Positions 10,118-23,470 of a stretch of 64,000 nt of DNA are shown here, one piece after another. Numbering within the stretch: position 1 is the first letter of the stretch; the number at the start of each line of letters is the position of its first letter. The translations under genes were made by a program, and so were the position numbers. Under the pieces are notes generated by a model. That model did no database searches. It was given only the letters and a program-made list of their open reading frames with translations, and had not been told where the DNA came from. Origin of the DNA: Dermanyssus gallinae (lineage: Eukaryota; Arthropoda; Arachnida; Mesostigmata; Dermanyssidae); assembly GCA_003439945.1 (NCBI GenBank), contig QVRM01000484.1:930001-994000 (forward strand), read 5' to 3'.

Positions 10118-13100
10118 TTGAAATTAATAAGTACAAATGCGGGTAACTTGAGTGGGTTTATACTTAGCTTCGTAAAAGGGATTTTACGAAAAAACTAAAA
10201 ACCGGGGCTGCGCCCCAGCGCGATTCTCCTTTGTGCGACCGTAGTCATTTCTGCAGGATTTAGCAGGAGGACATTTCGTCTCTACCTGTTTTTCTTGGCC
10301 ATAAAAACTTATTTGCGCTTTCTCTAGCAGATCAATGTAGAAACAGAACAATGCATAGCTAAACAACTTCCTAATCGAAAATGAAAAACAGTCCTGCCCG
10401 AGCAAGATTTGATCATACGCATTGCAATACCCCGATTTTGTGGAACACTACATTAGCCATCCCAGCCAGCGCAGGAACCGCGGTGCACTTAGGTGTACTT
10501 ACTAGTACCCTATTAAAAAATATATATATACCGGAGTTTATCATCGCAATCGGAGAGTGTTGCACTGCGTTAATACTAACCATTTTATCTACGGATTTTA
10601 GTCAAAAACTATCTCGTAGCGTTGCTATGGAGTCATACGGTGGGGGTACGGTGGTGGGTCGCAAGCTGCAGCAGTTTAGTGACTAAGTTGGGGGAAAAAT
10701 GCTGGCGGGAGTCGGCGTCCATGGCTGACACGCCACGAGGGTTACCTTATGTATGGCGCACGGTCATCCCGGCCTGCTTTGAGTTGATATTTTATCAGCC
10801 GTCGCCACTTTATTCATGCTGATCTTGTAGAAGATATTCTGCAATCAACCGCACGATGAAGCGCAGTAAAGTAGAGATGCGTATTTTTGTTATGGTATAA
10901 AACTCGTTCTCCCCGGCGAGCTACAATATGCTATGTTTCGTCTAACCTAATTACAAGCCTTATTCGTCCAGCGATTCAATCGCTACGCTTTGACGGGGCC
11001 AACGCAGTGCCCTTTAAGCCATGCTGGTTATTGCCTATAAATAAGGGTTAAGGGTAAATATGATGTCAGCTGGGTTCCGAAAATGAAGTCAGAATGTGCC
11101 AATGAACCCAAACATGCACTGCAAACTATGATCAAAATTGTTCGCTATTGTCTTGGCTAAAGCCACGTAAAGGAGAGAGTTCTGTACCCAGTTGCCGTTA
11201 CTGCGCAGAATTGATAAACGTCGCTTTACTACTTATCAGTAGCAGCAGCCACGGTCGGCCTCTCTCAAATTTAGCCTCCCTTAGAATATTTTGGTATTGT
11301 ATAAATTTCCGCTTTTTAATTTTAACCGGCCATCTGTTCATCTTGACCTTCTTAATCCTCTCATATGTTTACATTGCTCCATCTTTGTGTACACATCTCG
11401 AATTATGATCGCGATCGGGACGTGTGAACGTGTTCGCTGCCGATGGCGTACCTCCTAGGACAGCTGTGACTTTAGCAGTGACTTCTTTTCTATTTTTGTG
11501 TACGATCTGTCAGTAGGAACCAAGAGACTCATAAAACGGGTTATTGGCTTAGAATCAAATCACTTCTGAGGGTTTCTGACCCGGTTGGGTTTGGTGTGGC
11601 ATTAGTCCTTGTTGGTCGCATAGACCACTCTATTATAACATAAACAATTGTCACGCTCATTAAAACCATCATCGCTATTAGATTACCAATAAGTATCTTT
11701 ATCATACTTTGATGGCTATATTGTTAATGGCAGCAAGCTTTGCGGCCGATATAGCGCGAGCAAATATTAGAGAAATGGCTGTGTAAGCTTACTTATCGAA
11801 CGGGTTGCCAATAGCACGTGACCAGGTTAAGTGGAGATCGGCACACATTGCATTAGGACACGCATGATTGCGTGACCTCCATCAAAGTAGAAGAAGTAGT
11901 TCTTCGGCGGTGGCGCTGCCCCCTTCCCGCCTCACCACTTGTCGGGTTTCAGGATTTTGCTTAAGTAATAACAACATTGTTTGACATCCTTAGACAAATA
12001 ACCGCTACATTTTGTCTTCTTTTAGATCCACACATGCCAATGATGCTGGGAATCCCTAGCAGTAGTACCATTTCTCGAGAACTATACGTTTCGCTTATGT
12101 AGGAATATAAGATATATAAGAATGTTCGCTAGCCGCAGCCATAGCTTAACGTGACAGTATTTACTTTTCAGGTTCACTAATGATACGTAACTGACGATCC
12201 TTCTAGTGAAATCACAATCGATTTTGCTAATAACAACGACATAGACACAGGCGATGACATTATAATAATTAAGTGTGTTCCTTTGCTGCTGACTCCTAAG
12301 GTTTTAATATAAGCGGCTACAAAAAGATCACATGGCCCAACCTGCAGCAGCAGCAGTGGCGGGAGCGCACTTACTATAGTTTGCCGTCGGCAGATAAGCG
12401 CCGATATATCGATAGTTAGCACGACAACAGGAGTGTAACGAGCGACCTAGACGGGTTAAGGTCGCCCACTGGGACCATCGTCAGGGCGAGGCTACATTTT
12501 CGTGGCGCCCGGAATTCCACTGTTCGGAGCAACCCTTTCATGTATTGCGTAGTTAGTTATCGTGGGCCGGCCAGTTGCTGTTACATTCAAAGCACGGCTG
12601 CCTCGTTAACATTCGGGCGCTGTCACGAATAATTAGTTAACAACCTAACACTAATGATGTGTTTGCTAAACATGCAGGGCGAATGGATAGTAATGGCCGT
12701 AAGTTTCCACATATGCTGTCGTTTTTCTGTGTGTTCAATGTTTTGTATCTAAAGTACGAGTCTTCCCATTGTGGTCACATATTAATTGACGTAGGTATCG
12801 GTCTTAAGAACGGTAAAAAATTGGAGTTACGGACGCGTAAGATAGGGTTTAGGCTCACCGCGACGTCTCTCACGGGAAAAAAAATATGTGTGGGTCTAGA
12901 AAATATGCCAATAAAGATAACAATAACGACACTTGTGGTCTCCATTATCTATTAGTAGCTATTTGCTGTGCTACGTCGAGTAACGCTGCTGCAGCGATAT
13001 CTAGACAAAACGGTTGCTTTATAGAAACCATTCTCGGTGTTGACTCCGTATTTCGCGGTTTTACGGTGTTGCAAGCCAATTCCTAATAGTAGGATGGACA

Positions 13101-14607
13101 AGAAAAAAGCTTTTGCTTTCACCCGTCATAAGCCTTGCGTCAATGTCATAGGTATCGTAGAACCTACTTGATATAAGAATGTATGTATGTATGCTGTGTA
13201 TACAGTGTGCGAAACAGATTCGATTCAAACCACCAGCCAGTGTGGTGGTCGTGTTAAAAAGCACTGCGCCATCGACAGCCTCTCAAAGTGTGAGCGGGCG
13301 CTCAGATGGACTGACACCGGACATTCTCCTTCTCAACACTTTTAGGCTGTTTGAGAAGACGGAGAGACGAAGACCGTTTGAAGATAGCCGCCTTGGCACA
13401 CACGAAGGGCTAAACTGAAAACATGGCTTCTAGCAAAAGAAGAGTAAAGCTTCGACGCGTAGAGTGAGGAAGACGGCCCCTGACCACTTACGTACTCTCG
13501 GAAGGCTTCACTCATACGCCACACATACACGCCTATGTATAAATATGTATATACTCCTGTGTGTGGGTGTCTGGCGCACAGACTATATATTCTCATGTCA
13601 CGTCCGATACGGTGAACTCATCGCTCGCGCGGGATGGCGCCGCTGGTTTGAGTGACTTGACCGTCAAGTCTGGGCCCAAACGTGCTGTTATGTTGCGTGA
13701 TGGTGGTAGAGCCGGAGATGGGAACTACGAAGCAGCAGCTGTAGTAGCAATACGGCATAGCATCTAAGTGGCTGATATCTTCTATAAGGGATTGCAAGGT
13801 TAGTCAAGCTACAGAACTGCTGGTCGTGACGCAAAGACAGACCGCCGGACAAACAGACAGGCAGATAGACCGACTAACCTTGCCGACCAACGACAAGATA
13901 CAGAGGTTCCACGCAGTTCAAAGGCTTTGTTTTAGCAACAGTCTGCCTGATCCAACGTTGTCTGCATACATAGTATAGCTAACTATTGTTGTTGCTGTTA
14001 GCTGGCCGGATTGTCAACGAAGAACTTATGGTCTTGTTGTCCTCGTGGAAACAGCTATTCGCGGAGGAAAGCTGATGGGTCGCAGTGCCGTTTTCTGAAA
14101 AATAATGTGAGATGTTCTCGCATTTCCAATAAACACCCCATCCCATCTTGATCCTGTCCTCTGTGGCTCCTTGTATTGTTGCCGGTACACGATCGGTTGA
14201 AAACCATCACCATCATTTCCATAATTATCATAATCATCTTAATTGCCATCATTGTCATCATTTGACGGCCATCCTTAGCCCAAACTGGTTAGCCGATGTA
14301 GATTGAGACAACCATTGTTAGGCGTGATAGGAAGATTCCTAGATCTGACGCGCTGCCATGGTCTCTCTCTGAGTGAGGCAGCGTGTCAAGTCCAGGCATC
14401 GCTGTCGGCGCTGGCATCAAACGTCACCAGCTGTTCTTTCTGCTATCTTCTGAGCCTAGAGTAGACCTTCCTCTGTCTTTCTTTGACCACAAGACGGACA
14501 CACAAGGAGAAAGCTACTACGTGCTACGAGCACTACGTGCTAAGTGCTGCACGTATGTACGTCAACTGCTACTGAAGCGACTTGAAAGCGAATTAAACTG
14601 CGTCTTC
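10118..14607. other. 4.5 kb with no recognisable gene
   Basis: Scattered open frames of 60-101 codons (10381-10686, 11148-11408, 12659-12955, 13179-13767, 14383-14628) overlap in several frames and show no domains, consistent splice sites or similarity to the window's mobile elements. Minor simple sequence includes (TGTA)n near 13180 and CAGA-type repeats near 13845-13870. The last kilobase runs without a clear break into the satellite array. Confidence 0.4.
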
Positions 14608-17089
14608 ATAGAACTAGCCGGTCTTTAGAACCAGCGTTTCTCACATTAGCCATTAACCTGCCAGTTATTAAAAAAGGCGTTTTCCTTATTTTTCTTATAA
14701 CCAACCGGTTCTTAAAACCTGAGTGTTTTTATTCTCCTTAGAACAAACAGGCTCTAAGAACCAGCGTTCTTCTCATTGTCCTTAGAAGTAGCCGGGGTAG
14801 AACCAGTGTTTTTCATTTTCGTTAGAACCAGCCGGGGTAGAACCAGTGTTTTTCATTTTCGTTAGAACCAGCCGGTTCTTAAAACCAACGATTTCCTTAT
14901 TTTTCTTTGAACCAGTCGGTCCTTAGAATAAGCGTTTTTCTCATTCTCCTTAGAACCAGCCGGCCCTTAGAACCAACGATTTTCTCGTTTTTCTTAGCAT
15001 TAGCCGGTTTTTAGAACCAACGGTTTGGAACCAACGGAAATTTCTTATTCTTGTCAATACCAGCCGGTTGGTGAAACGAGCGTTTTCTGAGCGCTTCTTT
15101 ATCAGCCGGTCCGGAGGACCAGCGTTTTTGTCATTCTCTTTAGAACTGTCCGGTCCAGAGCACCAACGTTTTCTCATTCTCCTTAGAACCTGCCGGTTCT
15201 CACAACCAGCGTTTTTCTCATTCTTCTTAGGACCAGTCGGTTTTTAGAACCAGCCTGCTAAATGACCGTTTTCCCCATTCACCGTAGAACCAGCTGGTTC
15301 TTAGAACCAGCGTTTTCCTCGTTCTTATTAAAACCTCCTGTGTCTTAGAAAGAGCGTTTTGTTCTTTGAACCAGTCAGTTCTTGAACCAGATTTTTTAAA
15401 TTCTCTTTAGAACAAACAGGTTCTTAGAACCATGTTTTTCTCATTCTCCTCAGAATCAGCCGGTTACCAGGACCAGCGTTTTTCTTATTCTTCTTAGAAC
15501 CTATGTATTCCTAGAACCAGCGTTTTTATCATTCTCCGTAAAATCAGCCGGTGTTTAGAACCAGCGATTTTCTAATTTTCCTTTGATCCAGCAGGTTTCT
15601 AAAACCAGCGTTTCCTCATTCTTCTTAGATCTAGCCGGTTCTTATAACCAGCGTTTTCTTCATTCTCTTTAGAACCAGCTTTTTCCTGATTCTCCATCGA
15701 ACCAACGGGTCCTTAGAACCAGCTTATTTCTCACTTTCCTTAGAACAAGCTGGCCCTTAAAGCCAGCGTTTTTCCCATTCTCCTCAGAACCAGCCGGTTC
15801 TTAGAACCAGCGTTTTCCTCATTCTTCTTAGAGCCAGTCGGTTCTTAGAACCAGCGTTTTCTCATTCTTCTTAGAACGAGCCGGTCTTCTAGAACCAACG
15901 TTTTTTCTCACTCTCTGTAGAACCAGCCGGATCTAAGGATCAACAATTTCTTCATTCTTTTTATATGCGGACGGTTCTTACAACCAGCGTTTTTCTAATT
16001 TTCATTAGAACCAGCCGATCCTTGGAACCAGAGATTTTCCTCATTCCCCTTAGAACAAGCCGGTCGTTAAGACCAGCGTTTTCCTTATTCTCTATGGAAC
16101 CAGTCGGCTCTTAGAAGCAGCGTTTTTATCATTCTCGTTAGAACCAGCCGGTTCTTAGAACCAACATTTTTCTTATTCACCTTAGAATAAATCTGTTGTT
16201 AGAACCAGCGTTTTCTTTATGCTCCTTAGAACTAGCGTTTTCCTTAGAACTAGCCGGTCCTTAGAACTAGCGTTTTCCTCATTCTCCTTGGAACCAGCTG
16301 GTCTTTAAAACTAGCCTTTTGCTCATTCTTCTTTGAAACAATCGGTCGTTAGGACTAACAATTTCATCATTCTTCTTAGAACGAGCCGGTCTTTTGAACC
16401 AGCGTTTTTCTCATTCTCCTTAGTACCAGCCGGTTGTTAGGACGATCTTTTTCCTCATTCTCCTTAGAACTATCTGGTCCTTAGAACCAGCGTTTTCCTT
16501 ACTCTCCTTAGAACCAGCCGGATCTTAGAACCAGCATTTCTCTAATTTTCCTTAGAACCAGCGGAACCTTAGAACCAGCGTTTTCCTCATTTTTCTCTGA
16601 ACCAGCGGGTTCTTAGAACCAGCGTTTTCCTCATTCTCCTAAGAACCAACCGGCTTTTAGAACCAGCGTTTTTATCATTCTCTTTAGATCCAGCCGGTTC
16701 ATAGAACCAACGTTTTCCTCATTTTCCTTAGAACCAGCCCGTTGTTAGAACGATCGTTTTCCTCATTCTCCCTAGAACTAGCTGGCTCTTAGAAACAGCG
16801 TTTTCCTTATTCTGCTTAGAATCAACTGGTCCCTAGAACTAGCATTTTTCTCATTTTCCTTAGAACCAGCGGGTCCTTACTGCCAGCGTTTTTCTAATTC
16901 TCTTAATAACCAGTCGGTCCTTAGGACCAGCGTTTTCCTCATTTTCCTTATAACAAGCTGGTTCTTAGAACCAGCGTTTTTCTCACTCTCCTTAAAGCCA
17001 GCCGGTCCTTAGAAACAGAGTTTTTCTTGTTCTCTTTAAAACTACCACCAGTTTTTCTCGTTCTTCTCAGAACCAGCGTTTTCCTCATT

Positions 17090-17565
17090 CACCTTAAGAA
17101 TCAGCGTGTCCTTAGAACCACCATTTTCCTCATTCTTCTTAGAACCAGCTGGTGTTTAGAATCAGCGTTTTTCTCATTCTCCTTAAAACCAGCCGGTTCT
17201 TAGAACCAGCGTTTTTCGCGTTTTCCTTAGAACCAGCGTTTTCCTCATTTACTTTAGAACTAGTTCTTAGAACTAGAGTTGTTCTTATTCTTCTTAGAAC
17301 TAGTCGGTCTTTAGAACCAGCATTTTCCTCGTTCTCGTTAGAACCAGCGGGTCCCTAGAACTAACGATTTTCTCATTTACTTTACACCAGCCGGTTCTTA
17401 AAACCCGAGTTTTCCTCAATTGTCTTAGAACCAGCTGGTCCGCAGAACCAGCGTTTCCCCTATTTTTCCTAGAACCAGCCGGTATTTAGAACCAGAGTTT
17501 TTCTCGTTCTCCTCAGGACCAGCGTTTTTCTCATTCTTTATTGAGCCAGCTGGCTCTTAAAACCA
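17090..17565 (+). repeat. higher-order repeat within the array, copy 1 (offset about 1,644 bp)
   Basis: A specific series of variant units, including a short unit lacking part of module A (GAACTAGTTCTTAGAACTAG), recurs at 18734-19208 in the same order with moderate divergence. This marks an older block duplication of about 1.64 kb; part of it recurs a third time near 20050-20240. Confidence 0.7.
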
Positions 17566-18733
17566 GCATTTTTCTCATTCTCCTTAAAACCAGTCGGTCC
17601 TTAGAACCAGAGTTTTTCTCGTTATTATTAGAACCAGCGTTTTCCCCATTCTTCATACACCAGCCGGTTTTTAGAACCAGCGCTTTTTCTCGTTCTCCTT
17701 AGAAGCAGCGTTTTCCTCATTTATCTTAAGAATCAGCGGCTCCTTAGAACCACAATTTGTTTTCATTCTTCTTAGAACCAGCTGGTGTTTATCAGCGTTT
17801 TTCTCAATCTCCTTAAAACCAGCCGAATCTTAGAACCAGAATTTTTCTCGTTTTCTTTAAAGCCAACGTTTTCCTCATTTACCTTAGAACCAGCCGGTTC
17901 TTAGAACCAGCGTTTTCCTCATTCTCCTTAGAACATGCCGGTTGTTAGAACTAGAGTTTTTCTTAGTGGGTTCTTAGAACAGCGTTTTTCCTCATTCTTC
18001 TTAGAAGCAACTGGTTTTTAGAACCAGCGTTTTTCTCATTCTCCTTAGAACCAGCGTTTTTTTTCATCCACCTTAAAACCAGCTGGTTTTTAAAACTAGA
18101 GTTTTTCTCGTTCTCTTTAGAACCAGCGTTTTTCTCATTCTCCTTAGAACCAGCCGGTCCTTGGAACCAACGTTTTCCTCATTCTTCTCAGAACCAGCCG
18201 GTCCTTAGAACCAGCGTTTTTCTCATTCTCCTTAGAACCAGCCGGTTCTTAGAACCCGAGTTTTCCTCATTTGTTTTAGAACCAGCTGGTCCTTAGAACC
18301 AGTGTTTCATTTATTTTCTCTAGAATCAGCTGGTATTTAGAACCAGAGTTTCTTTTTCGTTCTTCTTTGAACCAGCGTTTTTCTCATTCTTCTTAAAACC
18401 AACCTGTTCTTAGAACTAGAGTTTTGTTCGTTTCTCCTAGAACCAGCGTTTTTCTCGTTCTCCTTAGAGCCAGCGGATCTTTAGAACCAGCGTTTTCGTT
18501 TTTTACCATAGAATCAGTGGGTCCTTAGAACCAGCGTTTTCCTCATTCTTTATTGAACCAGCTGATTTTTAGAACCAGCGTTTTTCTCGTTATCCTTAGA
18601 ACCAGCCGGTACTCTGAACAAGAGTTTTTCTCGTTCTCTTTAGAACCAGAGTTTTCCTCATTTTTCTTAGAACTAGCTGGTTTTTAGAACCAACGTTTTT
18701 CTCGTTCTTCTTAGAACCAGCGTTTTCCTCATT

Positions 18734-19208
18734 TACCTTAAGAATCCGCGTGTCCTTAGAACCACTATTTTTCTCATTCTTCTTAGAACCAGCTGGTGCT
18801 TAGAATCAGCGTTTTTCTCATTCTCCTTAAAACCAGCCGGTTCTTAGAACCAGAGTTGTTCTCTTTCTCCTTAGAACCAGCGTTTTCCTCATTTACTTTA
18901 GAACCAGTTCTTAGAACTAGAGTTTTCCTTATTCATCTTAGAACTAGTCGGTCCTTAGAACCAGCATTTTCCTCGTTCTCGTTAGAACTAGCGGGTCCCT
19001 AGAACTAGCGATTTTCTCATTTACCTTAAAACCAGCCGGCTTTTAAAACCCGTGATTTCCTCATTTGTCTTAGAACCAGCTGGTTCTTAGAACCAGCGTT
19101 TCCCCTATTTTCCCTAGAACCAGCCGGTATTTAAAACCAGAGTTTTTCTCGTTCTCCTTAGAACCAGCGTTTATCTATTTTTTTATTGAACCAGCTGGCT
19201 CTTAACAC
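18734..19208 (+). repeat. higher-order repeat within the array, copy 2
   Basis: Matches 17090-17565 unit by unit, including the rare TTCCCCTATTTT variant of module B. The divergence is much greater than in the 2,133-bp duplication further right. Confidence 0.7.
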
Positions 19209-19220
19209 CAGCGTTTTCCT

Positions 19221-19780
19221 CATTTACCTTACGAATCAGCGGCTCCCTAGAATCAGCATTTTTCCTCGTTCTTGTTAGAACCAGTGGGTCCCTAGAACCA
19301 GCGTTTTTCTCATTTTCCATAGAACCAGCCGCTTCTTAGAACCAGAGTTTTTCTCGTTCTCCTTAGAGCCAGCGTTTTTCTCATTTACCTTACAGTTTTG
19401 TTCGTTCTTCCTAGAACCAGCGTTTTTCTCATTCTTCTTAGAACCAGTCGGTCCTTAGAAACAGAGTTTTTCTCGTTCCTATTGAAGCCAGCGTTTTCCC
19501 CGTTCTTGTTAGAATCAGCCGGTTTTTAGAACCAGCGTTTTTCTCGTTCTTCTTAGAACCAGCGTTTTCCTCATTTACCTTACGAATCAGCGGCTCCTTA
19601 GAATCAGCATTTTTCCTCGTTCTTGTTAGAACAAGTGGCTCTCTAGAACCAGCGTTTTTCTCATTTTCCATAGAACCAGCCGGTTCTTAGAACCAGAGTT
19701 TTTCTCGTTCTCCTTAGAGCCAGCGTTTTTCTCCTTTACCTTACAGTTTTGTTCGTTCTTCCTAGAACCAGCGTTTTTCT
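19221..19780 (+). repeat. 351-bp local duplication within the array
   Basis: The block starting at 19221, with the variants ACGAATCAGCGGCTCC and TTACAGTTTTGTTCGTTC, recurs from 19572 with few differences. It is one more turnover event at a different period. Confidence 0.7.
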
Positions 19781-22479
19781 CATTCTCCTTAGGGCCAGCG
19801 GATCTTTAGAACCAGCGCTTTCGTTACTTACCATAGAATCAGCGGGTCCTTAGAACCAGCGTTTTCCTCATTCTTTATTGAACCAGCTGATTTTTAGAAC
19901 CAGCGTTTTTCTCATTAAACTTAGCCAGTCCTCAGAACCAGAGTTTTTCTTGTTCTCTTTAGAACCAGGGTTTTCCTCATTCTTCTTAGAACCAGCTGGT
20001 TTTTAGAACTAACGTTTTTCTCGTTCTTCTTAGAACCAGCGTTTCCCTCATTTACCTTAAGAATCAGCGTGTCCTTAGAACCACTATTTTCCTCATTCTT
20101 CTTAGAACCAGCTGGTTCTTAGAACTAGAGTTTTTCTCATTCTCCTTAAAACCAGCCGGTTCTTAGAACCAGCGTTTTCCTTATTTACTTTATAACCAGT
20201 TCTTAGAACTAGAGCTTTCCTTATTCATCTTAGAACCAGCCGGTTCTTAGAACCAGAGCTTTCCTCATTCTACTTGGAACCAGCCGGTTTTTAGAACCAG
20301 AGTTTTTCTCGTTTGTCTTAGAGCCAGCGTTTTTCTCATTTTCCTTAGAACCAGAATTTTTCTTATTCTCCTCAGAACCAGCCGGTTCCTACAACCAGCG
20401 TTTTTCTCATTCTTCTTAGAACCAGCTGGCTCGTAGAACCAACGTTTTTCTTATTTTTCTTAGAACCAACCGGTCCTTAGAACCAGCGTTTTCCTCATAT
20501 TCCTTAGAACCAGCGGGTCTTTAGAATTAGCGATTTTCTCATTTTCCTTAGAACCAGCCGGTTCTTAGAACCAGAGTTTTTCTCGTTATCCTTATAACTA
20601 GCCTTCTTCTCATTTACCTTAAAACCAGCCGGTTCTTAGAATTAATGTTTTTCTCATTCTCCTTTGAACCAGTCGGTCTTTAGAACCAGAGTTTTCCTCA
20701 TTCTCCTTAGAACTAGCCGGTTCTTATAACTATAGTATTTTTCGTTCTCCTTAGAACCAGAGTTTTTCTCGTTCTCCTAAGAACCAATCGGCTCTTACAC
20801 CCAGTTTGTTTCTCGTTCTCCTTAGAACCAACGTTTTTTCTCATTCTCCTTAGTACCAGTGGGTACTTAGAACCAGCGTTTTCCTCATTCTCCTTTGTAA
20901 GAGTGGGTTCTTATAACCAGCGTTTTTCTTTTTCTCCTTAGAACCAGTGGGTTCTTAGAATCAACGTTTTCTTTATTCTTTATAGAACCAGCCGGTTCTT
21001 CGAACCAGCGTTTTCCTCATTTTAGCTTGAACCAGCGGGTCCTTAGAACCAGCATTTTTTTCATTTTCATTAAAACCAGCCGGTTCTTAGAACCAGAGTT
21101 TTCTCATTCTTCTTAGAACCAGCGTTTTTCTCATTTAACTTAGAACCAGCGGGTCCATAAAACAGCGTTTTTCTCGTTCTTCTTAGAACCAGCTGGTTTT
21201 TAGAACCAGCGTTTTTCTCATTATCTTTAGAAGCAGCCGATTCTCAGAACCAGAGTTTTTCTCGTTTTCCTTCGAACCAGCGTTTTCCTCATTCTCCTTA
21301 GAACCAGCCGGTTCTTAAAACTAGTGTTTTCCTTATTCTCCTTAAAACCAGCCGGTCTTTAGAACCAGCGTTTTTCTCATTCTTCTTAGAACCAGCCGGT
21401 TCCTAGAACCAAGGTTTTCCCCATTCTCCTTAGAACCAGCCGGTTCCTAGAACCAAGGTTTCCCCATTCTCCTTAGAGCCAGCCGGTTCGTAGAACCAGA
21501 GGTTTTCTCGTTCTCCTTAGAGCCAGCGTGTTTCTTATTCTCCTTAGAACTAGAGTTTTTCTTATACTCTTTAGAACCAGTCGGCTCTTAACCCAGTTTT
21601 TTTCTCGTTCTTCTTAGAACCAGTGTTTTTCTGATTCTCCTTAGTACCAGTGGGTTCTTAGAACCAGCATTTTCCTCATTCTCCATAGTACCAGTGAGTT
21701 CTTAGAACCAAAGCATTTCTCGTTCTCCTTAGAACCAGCGTTTTCCTCAGTTATCTTAGAACCAGCCGGCCTTTAGAACCAGAGTTTCCCTCATTCTCCT
21801 TAGAACCAGTCGGCTTTTACATCGATTTTTTCTCGTTTTCTATAACCAGCGTTTTTCTAATTCTCCTTAGTACCAGTGGGTTCTTAGAACCAGCTTCTTC
21901 CTCATTCTCCTTAGAACCCGTGGGTTCTTAGAACCAGCGTTTTCCTCATTCTCCTTAGTACCAGTGAGTTCTTAGACCCAGCGTTTGCCTTATTCTCCTT
22001 AGAACCAGTGGGTTCTTAGAACCAGCGTCTTCTCTCTTCTTTTTAGAACCAGCGGGTCCGTATGAGTCAACGTTTATCTCATTCTCCTTAGAACCAGCTG
22101 GCCCCTAGAACCAGTGTTTTCCTTATTCTTCTTAGAACCAACCGGTCTTTAGAACCAGCGTTTTTTTCATTCTCCTCAGAACTTGCCGGTTCTTAGAATC
22201 AGCGTTTTTCTCATTCTTCTTAGAACCAGCTGGCTCTTAGAACCAGCGTTTTTCTCATTTACCTTAAAACCAGCTGGTTCTTAGAACCAGAGTTTTTCTC
22301 GTTCGCCTTAGAACCAACGGTTTTCTCATTCTCCTTAGAACCAGCCGGTATTTAGAATCAGCCGGTATTTAGAACCAGCGTTTTCCTCATTCTTCTCAGA
22401 ACCAGCCGGTTCTTAGAGCCAGAGTTCTCCTCATTCTCCTTAGAACCACCCAGTTTTTAGAACCAGAGTTTTTCTCATT

Positions 22480-23470
22480 CTCCTTAAAACCAGCTGGTCC
22501 GCAGAACCAGCCAGTTTTTAGAACCAGCCGGTTCTTAGAACCAGTCGGTTCCTAGAACCAGTCGGTTCTTAGAACCAACGTCTTTCTCATTCTTCTTAGA
22601 ACCAGCCGGTTCTCAGAAACAGCGCTTTCCTCATTCTTGTTAGAACCAGTGGGTCCTTAGAACCAGCGTTTTTCTCATTTTTCTTAGAACCAGCGTTTTT
22701 CTCATTTTCCTTAGAACCAGCCGGTTCTTAGAACCAGAGTTTTTCTCGTTCTCCTTAAGACCAGCGTTTTTCTCATATTCCTTAGAACTAGCCGGTTCTT
22801 AGAACCAGAGATTTTCTCGTTCTCTCTAGAATCAGCGTTTTTCTCATTGACCTTAACACTAGCGAGTCCTTAGAACAGCTTCTTCCTCCTTTTTCATAAA
22901 ACCAACTGGTTCCTAGAACCAGCGTTTGCCTCATTCTTCTTAGAACCAACGGGTTCTTAGAATCAGCGTTTTTCTCATTCTCCTTAAAACCAGCTGGTCC
23001 GCAGAACCAACGTTTTTCTCACTCTATTTAGAACCAGCCAGTTTTTAGAACCAGCCGGTCCTTAGAACCAGCCAGTTTTTAGAACCAGTCGGTTCCTAGA
23101 ACTAGTCGGTTCTTAGAACCAACGTCTTTCTCATTCTTCTTAGAACCAGCCGGTTCTCAGAAACAGCGCTTTCCTCATTCTTGTTAGAACCAGTGGGTCC
23201 TTAGAACCAGCGTTTTTCTCATTTTTCTTAGAACCAGCGTTTTTCTCATTTTTCTTAGAACCAGCGTTTTTCTCATTTTCCTTAGAACCACCCGGTTCTT
23301 AGAACCAGAGTTTTTCTCGTTCTCCTTAGAACCAGCGTTTTTCTCATTTTCCTTAGAACTAGCCGGTTCTTAGAACCAGAGATTTTCTTGTTCTCTCTAG
23401 AATCAGCGTTTTTCTCATTGACCTTAGAACTAGCGAGTCCTTAGAACAGCGTCTTCCTCCTTTTTCATAA
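22480..23470 (+). repeat. duplicated block with 544-571 bp offset, differing by one 27-bp module
   Basis: A run of A modules followed by TCTTTCTCATTCTTC at 22581 recurs at 23125, an offset of 544. Further on, the TCTCTCTAGAATCAG variant at 22821 recurs at 23392, an offset of 571. The change of 27 bp equals one module B, present three times in the second block (23205-23290) and twice in the first, so 27-bp modules are gained or lost as units. Confidence 0.75.
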
